From Microvirga lupini (GTDB taxonomy: Bacteria; Pseudomonadota; Alphaproteobacteria; Rhizobiales; Beijerinckiaceae): DNA of 64,000 nt. The stretch's first letter is position 1; every line of letters starts with the position of its first letter. The stretch is from positions 1 through 64,000 of the forward strand of contig NZ_JACHWB010000010.1 of assembly GCF_014191055.1 (NCBI RefSeq), read 5' to 3'. Position numbers and translations under genes: made by a program. The notes under the pieces are model-generated. The model made no database searches, was not told the origin of the DNA, and worked only from the letters and a program-made list of their open reading frames with translations. This document shows positions 6,851 to 15,222 of this stretch, piece by piece.

Positions 6851-8764
6851 CTACCCCGCCAGCCCCCTCGCCTTGAGCACGTCGCCGATCTCCTCGAGGA
6901 TGATCGGATCGTCGATGGTGGCGGGCGTGGTCCAGGGATCGCCGTCGGCGATCTTCTTCATGGTGCCGCGCAGGATCTTGCCGGAGCGTGTCTTGGGCAG
7001 CCGCGGCACGGTGATGGCGATCTTGAAGGCCGCCACGGGCCCGATCTTCTCGCGCACGAGACCGATGAGATCCTTCTCGATCTCCTCAGGGGTCTTCTGC
7101 ACGCCGGATTTCAGCACCACGAAGCCGCAGGGGACCTCGCCCTTGAGAGCGTCCTTCACACCGATGACGGCGCATTCGGCAACCGCCGGATGGGAGGCCA
7201 GGACCTCCTCCATGCCGCCGGTCGAGAGGCGGTGGCCCGCCACATTGATGATGTCGTCCGTGCGGCCCATGACCCAGACATAGCCGTCCTCGTCGATATA
7301 GCCGGCATCCGAGGTGTTGTAGTAGCCGGGATAGACGGAGAGATAGGCGTCCCTGAACCGCTCCTCCGCCTGCCAGAGGGTGGGCAGGGCGCCGGGCGGC
7401 AGCGGCAGCTTGATGACGATGGCCCCCATGGTGCTGGGCGGGACCTGCTTGCCGCCTTCGTCGAGCACCTGCACCGTGTAGCCCGGCAGCGGCACCGTGG
7501 GCGAACCGTGCTTGACCGGCAGCGCCCCGAGCCCCAGCGGGTTGCCGACCACCGGCCAGCCGGTCTCCGTCTGCCACCAATGATCGATGACCGGAACCTT
7601 CAGGATGTCCTCGGCCCATTTCACCGTATCGGGATCGGCCCGTTCGCCGGCGAGGAACAGGGCGCGGAAGGCCGCAAGGTCGTATTGCTTCAGGAGATCC
7701 GCGTTCGGGTCCTCCTTCTTGATCGCCCGGAAGGCGGTCGGCGCCGTGAACAGGGTCACGACCCCGTGGTCGGCGATCACCCGCCAATAGGCCCCGGCAT
7801 CGGGCGTGCCCACGGGCTTGCCCTCGTAGAGGATCGCCGTGCAGCCCTGGAGCAGCGGAGCGTAGACGATGTAGGAATGGCCGACGACCCAGCCCACGTC
7901 GGAGGCGGCCCAGAACACCTCGCCCGGCTCGACGCCGAAGAAGTTCCCCATGGACCATTTGAGTGCCACCATGTAGCCGCCGTTGTCGCGCACGACCCCC
8001 TTCGGCTTGCCGGTCGTGCCCGAGGTGTAAAGCACGTAAAGCGGATCGGTGGAGGCCACCGGCACGCATTCGGCCTGCTTTCCGGCCTGGCGGGCGCCTG
8101 CGACCGTCTTCTGCCAGTCCAGGTCACGGCCCTTGATGAGGGACGCCTCGCATTGTGGCCGCTGGTAGACGAGGCAGGCATCTGGCTTCGAGGTCGAGAG
8201 CGTGATCGCCTCGTCCAGGAGCGGCTTGTAGGGGATCGTGCGGGCGCCCTCGATGCCGCAGGAGGCGGAGAGGATCGCCTTCGGCTTGGCGTCGTCGATG
8301 CGGGTGGCGAGCTCCTTCGCGGCAAAGCCGCCGAACACCACCGAGTGAATGGCCCCGATGCGGGCGCAGGCCAGCATGGCAAACGCCGCCTCCGGGATCA
8401 TCGGCATGTAGATGACGACGCGATCGCCCTTTTGGACGCCCATGTCCTGCAGCACGGCGGCAAGCGTCGCCACCTCATCCCGCAGCTCGGCATAGGAGAT
8501 GCTGCGCTTGGAGTTCGTGACCGGGCTGTCGTAGATGATCGCCGCCTGGTCGCCGCGGGTGGCCGCATGCCGGTCGACGGCGTTGTAGCAGGTGTTGCAG
8601 ACCGCCCCGGCAAACCACGTGCCGTAGGCGCCGGCAGCGGCGTCGAAGACCTTGTCGGCGGGCTTGATCCAGTCGATCTCCCGCGCGGCCTCAGCCCAGA
8701 ATCCTTCCGGATCGGCTTTCCAGCGGGCATAGACCTCATGATAGCGGCTTTGGGTCGATGACAT
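6851..8764 (-). CDS. prpE: Propionyl-CoA synthetase
   Basis: This acyl-adenylate enzyme activates propionate (and acetate more weakly) to the CoA thioester. The 637 residues contain the AMP-binding loop YTSGTTGKPKG near residue 244 and the WWQTETGWP motif. A YNTSDAGYIDEDGYVWVMGRTDD hinge follows. The C-terminal PKTRSGKILRG carries the adenylation lysine that is controlled by acetylation in this family. The N-terminal AEAAREIDWIKP block is typical of PrpE. A methylcitrate operon is not adjacent, so acetyl-CoA synthetase activity cannot be excluded. Confidence 0.86.
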   Translation of the reverse strand: MSSTQSRYHEVYARWKADPEGFWAEAAREIDWIKPADKVFDAAAGAYGTWFAGAVCNTCYNAVDRHAATRGDQAAIIYDSPVTNSKRSISYAELRDEVATLAAVLQDMGVQKGDRVVIYMPMIPEAAFAMLACARIGAIHSVVFGGFAAKELATRIDDAKPKAILSASCGIEGARTIPYKPLLDEAITLSTSKPDACLVYQRPQCEASLIKGRDLDWQKTVAGARQAGKQAECVPVASTDPLYVLYTSGTTGKPKGVVRDNGGYMVALKWSMGNFFGVEPGEVFWAASDVGWVVGHSYIVYAPLLQGCTAILYEGKPVGTPDAGAYWRVIADHGVVTLFTAPTAFRAIKKEDPNADLLKQYDLAAFRALFLAGERADPDTVKWAEDILKVPVIDHWWQTETGWPVVGNPLGLGALPVKHGSPTVPLPGYTVQVLDEGGKQVPPSTMGAIVIKLPLPPGALPTLWQAEERFRDAYLSVYPGYYNTSDAGYIDEDGYVWVMGRTDDIINVAGHRLSTGGMEEVLASHPAVAECAVIGVKDALKGEVPCGFVVLKSGVQKTPEEIEKDLIGLVREKIGPVAAFKIAITVPRLPKTRSGKILRGTMKKIADGDPWTTPATIDDPIILEEIGDVLKARGLAG

Positions 8765-8878
8765 GGCGTTTCCCCGTTGCGTTCACTGCATGAGACTTCA
8801 AGCGGCTGCTGTGGTAGCAGGCAGGGGCGTCGTGGTCAGCGGAGACTTTCGGCGATCCGACTTTCGGCGAGTTCCCGT

Positions 8879-9637
8879 GTGATTACCGATCCTCTCTTCT
8901 ATGCTGCGGCCATTCCGGCCGTGACGCTCCTCGGCCTCGCCAAAGGCGGCTTCTCGGGGCTCGGGATGCTCTCCCTGCCGCTCATGGCGCTCGTGGTCTC
9001 GCCCGTGCAGGCGGCGGCCATCACCCTGCCGATCCTGATCGTGCAGGACGTGGTCTCGGTCTGGGCCTACCGGTACACCTGGGACAAGCGCAACGTCGTG
9101 ATTCTGGTAGTCGGCGCCACGTCGGGCATTCTCACCGGCTATCTGCTGGCCGCTCAGGTGTCGGATGCGGCGATCAAGCTCGCGGTCGGGCTGATTTCCA
9201 TCGCCTTCGCCATCCGCCGGCTGGTGCTGGAGCGCGGAGGACGGGAGCCGAAAGCAATTCCGGCCGACCTGCCCCGCGGGATGTTCTGGGGCTGGGTAAC
9301 GGGGTTCACCAGCATGATCGCCCATGCGGGCGGGCCTCCCTTCCAGATCTATGTGATGCCGCAGCGCCTGCCCCGCGACGTCTTCGTCGGCACGGGCGCG
9401 GTCGTGTTCGCGCTGATCAACTGGATCAAGGTGCCGCCCTACCTGGCGCTGGGCCAGATGACGGCGGAGAACATGGCAACGGCCGGAGCCCTTTTTCCCG
9501 TGGCGATCGCCTCCACCTGGGCCGGGGTGCTTCTGGTGCGGCGCGTCTCCGGTCAGCTCTTCTATACGGCCGTCTACGTGCTGCTGGTCTTCGTAGGGGC
9601 CAAGCTCGTCTATGACGGAGCGGTTGCGCTTCTCTGA
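8879..9637 (+). CDS. TauE/SafE family membrane transporter
   Basis: The family exports sulfite or sulfoacetate-like anions across the inner membrane, but the substrate here is unknown. The 252-residue protein has about eight hydrophobic segments and the family glycine/proline-rich helix starts (LLGLAKGGFSGLGML near the N-terminus, and its repeat GWVTGFTSMIAHAGGPPFQIYVMP in the second half). I use the GTG at 8879 because the upstream 34 codons of the longer frame are hydrophilic and arginine-rich. The gene is divergent from prpE. Confidence 0.83.
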   Translation: MITDPLFYAAAIPAVTLLGLAKGGFSGLGMLSLPLMALVVSPVQAAAITLPILIVQDVVSVWAYRYTWDKRNVVILVVGATSGILTGYLLAAQVSDAAIKLAVGLISIAFAIRRLVLERGGREPKAIPADLPRGMFWGWVTGFTSMIAHAGGPPFQIYVMPQRLPRDVFVGTGAVVFALINWIKVPPYLALGQMTAENMATAGALFPVAIASTWAGVLLVRRVSGQLFYTAVYVLLVFVGAKLVYDGAVALL

Positions 9638-9650
9638 AGCGGCCAAGAAA

Positions 9651-9682
9651 AAGCCGCCGCTCTTTGAGGGAAGCGACGGCTT
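9651..9682. terminator. Hairpin after the TauE/SafE gene
   Basis: AAGCCGCCGCT and AGCGACGGCTT form an 11-bp stem with one mismatch, preceded by an A run and followed by TTCTTGG. It is a probable terminator for both converging genes. Confidence 0.6.
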
Positions 9683-9711
9683 CTTGGGGTGGGAAATTGA
9701 GGATTGGACGG

Positions 9712-9894
9712 CTAGTGCACCGCCGATTCGGAGCTTCTAAGCCGGGCGATCTCGTCCTTGAGCTGAAGCTTCCTTCGCTTGAGTTCTGCCAATCTCATAT
9801 CATCTGCCGAGGGTCTGTTGAGGGTGTCCTGGATCTCGCGCTCGAGAGCCCGATGCTTGCGTTCCAGTTCCGACAGGTGATTCTGCAGTGGCAT
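9712..9894 (-). CDS. DUF465 (YdcH-like) small coiled-coil protein
   Basis: A 60-residue protein (MPLQNHLSELERKHRALE..., then LAELKRRKLQLKDEIARL) with the two-helix coiled-coil pattern of DUF465. The function is unknown. The ATG at 9894 has an AGGAGG ribosome-binding site directly upstream; longer frames lack this. It is transcribed away from a second DUF465 gene 190 bases to the right. Confidence 0.85.
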   Translation of the reverse strand: MPLQNHLSELERKHRALEREIQDTLNRPSADDMRLAELKRRKLQLKDEIARLRSSESAVH

Positions 9895-10083
9895 GTCAGT
9901 TCCTCCTATTGTGTTGACTGACGCATGCATTGTGGACGCCCGAGTGTGGCGAGTCGAAGGCAAAATTTGCAGAATCGAGAGTAGAAGATGCTCCAGCGAC
10001 CTTGCTCTCCACAGACCCTGAGAGCATACTTCCGCCCCTCTTGGCCTGTCGCCGAAAGCGGCTTGGCATCTTAGGTAATTTGA

Positions 10084-10284
10084 ATGACCGAATTGGCTGA
10101 ACTCGAAGCGGAATTGGCCCGCCTCAAGCAGGAACACCGCGATCTCGACATGGCCATCGATGCCCTGGAGAGCATGGTCGCCGGCGACCAGCTGCAGGTC
10201 CAGCGCCTGAAGAAGCGCAAGCTCGCCCTCAAGGACCAGATCATCCGCCTCGAAGACCAGCTCACGCCCGACATCATCGCCTGA
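10084..10284 (+). CDS. DUF465 (YdcH-like) small coiled-coil protein, second copy
   Basis: A 66-residue protein (MTELAELEAELARLKQEHRD..., then QRLKKRKLALKDQIIRLEDQ) of the same family as its divergent neighbour. The LKxRKLxLKDxIxRL signature is shared by both, so they look like paralogs. Function unknown. It is followed 95 bases later by purE, which may be cotranscribed. Confidence 0.85.
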   Translation: MTELAELEAELARLKQEHRDLDMAIDALESMVAGDQLQVQRLKKRKLALKDQIIRLEDQLTPDIIA

Positions 10285-10379
10285 GAATTCTGGTCCGTAG
10301 ATCCGTATCTCCCTTGCCTGCCGGGGGAGCCTTCGCTATTCGGGCTGGATCTTGAAGGCCCTGAAGCCGGAGCCACGCC

Positions 10380-10871
10380 ATGGCGGGAACCCCCATTGCC
10401 ATCATCATGGGCAGCCAGTCCGACTGGGCCACCATGCGCCATGCAGCCGAGACCCTTGAGGCACTGGGCATCGCTTACGACGCCCGCATCGTCTCCGCCC
10501 ACCGCACCCCGGACCGGCTCTATGCTTTCGCCAAGAAGGCCAAGGCCGATGGCTTTCAGGTGATCATCGCGGGCGCCGGAGGGGCGGCGCACCTTCCGGG
10601 CATGACCGCCGCCATGACGCCCCTGCCCGTCTTCGGCGTACCGGTGGAGTCCAAGGCTCTTTCGGGACAGGACAGCCTGCTGTCTATCGTGCAGATGCCG
10701 GCCGGCATCCCGGTCGGAACGCTCGCCATCGGCCGGGCCGGCGCCGTCAATGCGGCTCTCCTCGCCGCGGCCGTGCTCGCCCTCCATGATCCGGCACTCG
10801 CCGAACGGCTCGACGCATGGCGCGCACGCCAGAGCGACAGCGTCGCCGAGCGCCCTTCCGATGAAAGCTGA
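10380..10871 (+). CDS. purE: N5-carboxyaminoimidazole ribonucleotide mutase
   Basis: PurE converts N5-CAIR to CAIR in purine synthesis. The 163-residue protein shows the class I hallmarks: GSQSDWATM at the phosphate-binding N-terminus, SAHRTPDR (catalytic histidine region), [11 protein letters not shown], and [25 protein letters not shown]. The start at 10380 has GGAG at 8-base spacing. It overlaps purK by 11 bases or precedes it closely, forming the usual purEK operon. Confidence 0.95.
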   Translation: MAGTPIAIIMGSQSDWATMRHAAETLEALGIAYDARIVSAHRTPDRLYAFAKKAKADGFQVIIAGAGGAAHLPGMTAAMTPLPVFGVPVESKALSGQDSLLSIVQMPAGIPVGTLAIGRAGAVNAALLAAAVLALHDPALAERLDAWRARQSDSVAERPSDES

Positions 10872-11958
10872 CACGCGCATGATCCGCCCCGGCTGCACCC
10901 TCGGCATTCTCGGCGGCGGCCAGCTCGGCCGCATGATCGCCATGGCGGCGGCGCAGCTGGGACTGAGAACCCATGTCTATGCCCCGGACGACAACAGCCC
11001 CGCCTTCGAGGTGGCGGCCGAGTGCACCATCGCGCCCTATGAGGACGAAGCAAATCTGGTGCGCTTCGCCAAGGCCGTGGACGTGGTCACGTACGAATTC
11101 GAGAACGTGCCGAGCGAGACCGCCGCGACCTTGAGCGCCCACACTCTGCTGGCCCCCAACGCCCAGGCCCTGGCCGTGTCGCAGGACCGGTTCCTGGAGA
11201 AGAGCTTCATCGCGGGGCTGGGCATCGACGTTGCCCCCTTCGCGGCGTTCTCGGACGAGGCCGAGCTCGACGAGGCGCTGGAGCGCATCGGCCGCCCCGC
11301 CGTGCTCAAGACCCGGCGCTTCGGCTATGACGGCAAGGGGCAGGTGATGATCCGGCCAGAGACCGATCCTGCCGCCGCCTGGGCGGAGGTCGGCCGCGCC
11401 TCCTCCATCGTCGAGGGCCTCGTGCCCTTCGAGCGGGAGGTCTCCGTGGTGGCCGCCCGCACCGCCTCCGGGGCGTTCGCGGCCTACGATCTCTGCGCCA
11501 ACGAGCACAGCCACCACATCCTCGACACCACGCGGGTTCCGGCGGGCGTCTCGCGGGAGACTGAGGAACAGGCCGTCCGCATCGCCCGCTCGATCGCCGA
11601 GGCCCTGGACTATGTGGGCGTGCTGGCGGTCGAGATGTTCCTGGTCACGGAAGGCGGGCGCGAGCGCCTCGTGGTCAACGAGATCGCCCCGCGGGTGCAC
11701 AATTCGGGCCATTGGACCCTGGGAGGCGCCGTGACGTCGCAGTTCGAGCAGCATGTGCGCGCCGTTTGCGGCTGGCCCTTGGGCGACACTGCCCGCCTCG
11801 GGCGGGTCGAGATGAAGAACCTGATCGGGCACGATGCGGATGCCTGGGAAGACATCCTGGCCGAGCCGGGAGCGCATCTGCACCTCTACGGCAAGTCCGA
11901 GGCGCGGGCCGGCCGCAAGATGGGGCATGTGACCCGGGTTTATTCGGAGCGCGATTGA
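10861..11958 (+). CDS. purK: 5-(carboxyamino)imidazole ribonucleotide synthase
   Basis: PurK uses ATP and bicarbonate to make N5-CAIR from AIR, handing it to PurE. The protein is an ATP-grasp enzyme: an N-terminal Rossmann motif ([12 protein letters not shown]) starts near residue 12, the ATP-grasp core includes [12 protein letters not shown], and the metal-binding end carries [15 protein letters not shown]. The ATG at 10861 gives 365 residues and overlaps purE; an ATG at 10879 (359 residues) is equally possible, and neither has a strong ribosome-binding site, as expected for translational coupling. Confidence 0.93.
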   Translation: MKADTRMIRPGCTLGILGGGQLGRMIAMAAAQLGLRTHVYAPDDNSPAFEVAAECTIAPYEDEANLVRFAKAVDVVTYEFENVPSETAATLSAHTLLAPNAQALAVSQDRFLEKSFIAGLGIDVAPFAAFSDEAELDEALERIGRPAVLKTRRFGYDGKGQVMIRPETDPAAAWAEVGRASSIVEGLVPFEREVSVVAARTASGAFAAYDLCANEHSHHILDTTRVPAGVSRETEEQAVRIARSIAEALDYVGVLAVEMFLVTEGGRERLVVNEIAPRVHNSGHWTLGGAVTSQFEQHVRAVCGWPLGDTARLGRVEMKNLIGHDADAWEDILAEPGAHLHLYGKSEARAGRKMGHVTRVYSERD

Positions 11959-12127
11959 ACCCTTTTCAGGGCTGCCCGTTGTTTCTCTTGTCCGGCGCTT
12001 TTCTTGAGGGGCAACCCTGGACAGGCAAGGCTTCTTCTGATACTGACGCCGGCCAGATAGAGGTGCGCCTGACGCGCCTCCTTTGTTTTTTATCACAATC
12101 GAAACGGTCCAAATACGAGGAATTCGC

Positions 12128-12358
12128 GTGCAGGTTCTTGTCCGGGATAACAACGTCGATCAGGCGCTCCGCGCTCTCAAGAAGAAGATGCAGCGTGAGG
12201 GCATCTTCCGCGAGATGAAGCTTCGTGGTCACTACGAGAAGCCGTCTGAGAAGAAGGCCCGCGAGAAGGCTGAGGCCGTTCGCCGCGCCCGCAAGCTGAT
12301 CCGCAAGCGCATGCAGCGCGAAGGCCTTCTGCCTTCGAAGCCCCGCCCGACCCGCTAA
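12128..12358 (+). CDS. rpsU: 30S ribosomal protein S21
   Basis: S21 helps the small subunit engage mRNA. The 76-residue protein starts at a GTG (12128) and reads [25 protein letters not shown], with the basic C-terminal helix [26 protein letters not shown] motif at 12117-12121 gives a 6-base spacer, which decides this start over an ATG at 12083. About 30 bases upstream lies a GC stem followed by TTTGTTTTTT (12057-12092), a possible purK terminator or attenuator. Confidence 0.93.
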   Translation: MQVLVRDNNVDQALRALKKKMQREGIFREMKLRGHYEKPSEKKAREKAEAVRRARKLIRKRMQREGLLPSKPRPTR

Positions 12359-12583
12359 GCTTTTCAGGCCCTTCGGGGCTTGGCCTATCGGTTGTGAACC
12401 AGCGCCTTCGCGTCAAGCGGGGCGCTGTTTGCATATCTGAGCCTTGCTTCCTGCGACGCGATGCACCGCTCAAGGGGCGAATTCTCCCCTGACATGCCTT
12501 TTTGATGCCTTGTTTCACGGCTGTTAAGGTTTTCCCGCCAGAGTGCCCCCTCCTGGTACTGAGTTAAGAAGCTGGAGACGAAC

Positions 12584-13447
12584 GTGTTCGCCCCATCGAT
12601 CCGCCGTTTTGCCCCCCTGACCCTGACCCTTGTCGCCCTCGGCCTCTCCGCCTGCGGCACGACGAGCAGCGGCCCTGCCCAGCGCATCGCCGTGGTGGAG
12701 GAAGACACCCAGGGTACGAGCACGGTCAACATCTCGTCCCTGTCGGACGTAATTCAGCGCAACCCGAACGATCCGAGCGCCTACAACACCCGTGGCGCGG
12801 CCTACGCCCGCGTGGGCAATTACAGCAGCGCGATGACGGATTTCACCAAGGCCGTGCAGCTCGATCCGAACTACGCGCCGGCCTATACCAACCGGGCCCT
12901 TGCCCTGCGTCAGACGAACCGCAACGATCAGGCGCTCGCCGACTTCACCCGGGCGATCCAGGCCGATCCGAATTACGGCCCGGCCTATATCGGCCGCGCC
13001 AACCTCTATCGGGCCCAGAACCAGTTCCAGGAAGCCCTCAGCGACCTGAACATGGCCACCCGCCTCCTGCCCGAATCGGCCGAGGCGCTGCATTCCCGCG
13101 GCCTTCTCTACCAGCGCCAGGGCATGCACCAGCAGGCGATCCTCGACTTCGACGCCACCATTGATCGCAACCCCTTCGTGGGCGCGCCTTATGCTGCCCG
13201 CGGCCAGAGCTTCGTGGCGACGAACCAGTACGACAAGGCCATCGAGGACTTCAACGCGGCCCTCAACGTCGATGCCAAGGATGCCAATTCCTGGGCGTGG
13301 CGCGGCGTGGCCATGGAGCGCAAGGGCGACAAGAGCCAGGCGCTCGAGAGCTATTCGCGGGCGCTGACCATCGACAACGGTAACACCGTCGCCCGCCAGG
13401 GCTCGTCCCGCCTGCAGGGCGGCGTCGCCGGCCTGTTCCGCTCGTAA
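12584..13447 (+). CDS. TPR-repeat lipoprotein
   Basis: The 287-residue protein has a signal peptide with a lipobox LSAC (lipidated Cys24). Residues about 50-275 are six consecutive 34-residue tetratricopeptide repeats with the usual G-Y-A-P pattern (for example AYARVGNYSSAMTDFTKAVQLDPNYAPA). Lipoproteins of this NlpI-like class act as scaffolds for envelope protein complexes, including peptidoglycan hydrolases; the partner is unknown. The next gene begins 21 bases downstream. Confidence 0.85.
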   Translation: MFAPSIRRFAPLTLTLVALGLSACGTTSSGPAQRIAVVEEDTQGTSTVNISSLSDVIQRNPNDPSAYNTRGAAYARVGNYSSAMTDFTKAVQLDPNYAPAYTNRALALRQTNRNDQALADFTRAIQADPNYGPAYIGRANLYRAQNQFQEALSDLNMATRLLPESAEALHSRGLLYQRQGMHQQAILDFDATIDRNPFVGAPYAARGQSFVATNQYDKAIEDFNAALNVDAKDANSWAWRGVAMERKGDKSQALESYSRALTIDNGNTVARQGSSRLQGGVAGLFRS

Positions 13448-13468
13448 AGCCGTGGAGGGCGCGGCGGC

Positions 13469-14041
13469 ATGACCCCCGCCCCTCCCCTGCGGACGATCGC
13501 CGACATCGAACGGCTTCTCGAAGCGCATGCAGCCTCGCATGCGCTACTTTTGCATGTGGAGAGCATCCGGCTTCCCGACGCCTGGATCGGCGCAGGGTTC
13601 ATCCGCAACGCCGTCTGGGATATACTGCACGGGCGCACCATCGACGTGGCGCGTCTGGCCGATGTGGACGTGCTCTTCTTCGAGCCCAAGGACACCAGCA
13701 AGGAGCGGGAGGCCGAAATCGAGCGCCGACTCCGTATCCTGGCACCGGGTATCCCCTGGTCCGTGAAGAACCAAGCGCGCATGCACCTGCGCAACGGAGA
13801 TGCGCCCTACCGCAACACATTCGACGCCGTGGCCCATTGGGCCGAAACGGCGACCGCGATTGCGGCCCGCGCGGTGAAAGGCAGGGTTGAGGTGATGACG
13901 CCCTACGGGGTCGACGACCTCCTCAACCTGATCGTACGACCGACCCCGGTCTTCGGGCACAAGATCGATGTCTATCGCGAGAGGGTCAGGGCAAAAGATT
14001 GGCCCGCTCGCTGGCCGAAGCTGACCATCAATTTTGCTTAG
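13469..14041 (+). CDS. Nucleotidyltransferase-like protein (DUF925 family)
   Basis: The 190-residue protein matches the DUF925/NTP_transf_6 family, predicted nucleotidyltransferase-fold proteins. Visible motifs are GAGFIRNAVWDILHG, then the acidic pair in VDVLFFEP that resembles a metal-binding DxD strand, and a downstream FDAVAHWAETATAIAAR helix. The biochemical substrate is unknown. It follows the TPR lipoprotein by 21 bases and its 3' end overlaps a converging gene by 14 bases. Confidence 0.75.
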   Translation: MTPAPPLRTIADIERLLEAHAASHALLLHVESIRLPDAWIGAGFIRNAVWDILHGRTIDVARLADVDVLFFEPKDTSKEREAEIERRLRILAPGIPWSVKNQARMHLRNGDAPYRNTFDAVAHWAETATAIAARAVKGRVEVMTPYGVDDLLNLIVRPTPVFGHKIDVYRERVRAKDWPARWPKLTINFA

Positions 14042-14468
14042 ACATTGCCCGTGATATTTGATCGCGGATCTGCGGCGGGCATGGTCCAGCAGGTAACTCT
14101 GCAAGGGTGTAGCCCTGCTTAACACCATGCATCATGCCCAATAAGGTCATTAGACGCCGATCATATTTCTTCGAATGGCGAAAGTAGGTCATCATCGGGA
14201 GATAGATTTGAGTATCCCATGAAAGATTACATTTTTCTGCCAGCGCAGATAACACTGATGAAATCACTATGCGCCGCGCCTCGGCGATGGAAACAGGAGC
14301 TTGATGCGGCTCGATAACTGTATTGATATTCCTCTGAAGGGTCCGGATGTCACTATCAGTTATGTATAAATTTGGATCGTAGGCTCCGGTCTGCGCCCCT
14401 GCATTCGTGGCGGCAATAGCGGTAGCAACCACTAGGCCCCACCGCAATTTCACTGTTGGAGACGTCAC
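14028..14468 (-). CDS. Hypothetical secreted protein in AT-richer segment
   Basis: I do not recognise this 146-residue protein. It starts at a GTG (14468) and has a signal-peptide-like N-terminus (MTSPTVKLRWGLVVATAIAA with a likely cut after AGAQ). The mature part has two cysteines, in KCNLSW and GPCPPQ, that could form a disulfide. Base composition is visibly AT-richer and codon use less GC-biased than in neighbours, suggesting acquisition. Its 3' end overlaps the converging nucleotidyltransferase gene by 14 bases. Confidence 0.55.
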   Translation of the reverse strand: MTSPTVKLRWGLVVATAIAATNAGAQTGAYDPNLYITDSDIRTLQRNINTVIEPHQAPVSIAEARRIVISSVLSALAEKCNLSWDTQIYLPMMTYFRHSKKYDRRLMTLLGMMHGVKQGYTLAELPAGPCPPQIRDQISRAMSKQN

Positions 14469-14520
14469 AAAAGCTCACCATATCTGCATCGATATAATAG
14501 TAAGCTGATTTAAGAACGTC

Positions 14521-15000
14521 TCACAACTCCTTCGACAGGATCGACACATAAGGCTTGAAGCCGAACGCCCGGTAGGTGCGCTCGGCCCGCTCGTTGGCCA
14601 CGAGGGCCCCGATGACGAGGCGCTTGTGCCCGGCTTCTTTCGTCAGGCGCTCGGCCTCGTTCAGCAGCATCTGGCCGATGCCGCGTCCGCGCCAGTGGTT
14701 GTGCACGATCAGGTCCGTCACGGTGCCGTGGTTGCGGACATCGTCGATCACATAAGCCGCATCCTGATCGAGCGAGAAGCCCATCGCGGCGACGATGCCC
14801 CCCTCGGCCTCTGCCAGGATGACGCGGCCGTTGCGCCGCGACAGGCGCTGCATCAGCTCGTCGTAGTACTCCTCGGCCGCCCTATAGTCGCGACGCCGGT
14901 CGCCGACGAGATCGGCCTCGAAGACGTTGAGCTGGTGGATCAGCTCGACGACGGTGCTCCTGTCGGCAGGAAGAGCGGTGCGAAGTTTGATGGAAGGCAT
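14521..15000 (-). CDS. GNAT family N-acetyltransferase
   Basis: The 159-residue protein has the GNAT fold signature: a beta-strand VTDLIVHNHWRGRGIGQMLLNEAE containing the acetyl-CoA loop RGRGIG, followed by the ANERAERTYRAFGFKPY element. The acceptor substrate is unknown. The start at 15000 (MPSIKLRTALPAD) fits the fold. The reading frame remains open to 15102, but that extension lies inside a dispersed palindromic repeat and is not credible as protein. Confidence 0.82.
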   Translation of the reverse strand: MPSIKLRTALPADRSTVVELIHQLNVFEADLVGDRRRDYRAAEEYYDELMQRLSRRNGRVILAEAEGGIVAAMGFSLDQDAAYVIDDVRNHGTVTDLIVHNHWRGRGIGQMLLNEAERLTKEAGHKRLVIGALVANERAERTYRAFGFKPYVSILSKEL

Positions 15001-15077
15001 GGGAGAATCCGGCTGACGCGACAGGGACCGGGTTAAAGCAGATTTCTCATCTGTCGTCATCGCTCCCCGTCTGAGCG

Positions 15078-15160
15078 TCATGGCCGGGCTTGTCCCGGCC
15101 ATCCACGACTTACGCCGTGCAAAGACGTGGATCCCCGGAACAGGTCCGGGGATGACGAAG
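15078..15160 (+). repeat. Double-hairpin dispersed repeat, copy 1
   Basis: Two palindromes flank a short spacer: a 9-bp stem ATGGCCGGG / CCCGGCCAT (15080-15102) and a 9-bp stem ATCCCCGGA / TCCGGGGAT (15131-15153). Between them, ATCCACG and CGTGGAT form an outer pairing. The same module is present in inverted orientation at 63620-63710. Such REP-like intergenic palindromes are common in this bacterial order. Confidence 0.8.
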
Positions 15161-15222
15161 GAGCGGCCAAAACAAAATGCCCGGCACGAGGCCGGGCATG
15201 AAGCACTTCTCTGATCGAGCGA

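Noticed and set aside
6539..8761. 740-codon frame antisense to prpE
   Set aside because: Composition is typical of antisense GC-rich DNA (Asp/Arg/Gly/His/Val-rich) with no recognisable domain; prpE on the other strand is unmistakable.
15001..15102. Upstream extension of the GNAT acetyltransferase
   Set aside because: The extra codons fall in a dispersed palindromic repeat and start with a MAGTSPAMT-type peptide that this repeat family often creates artificially.
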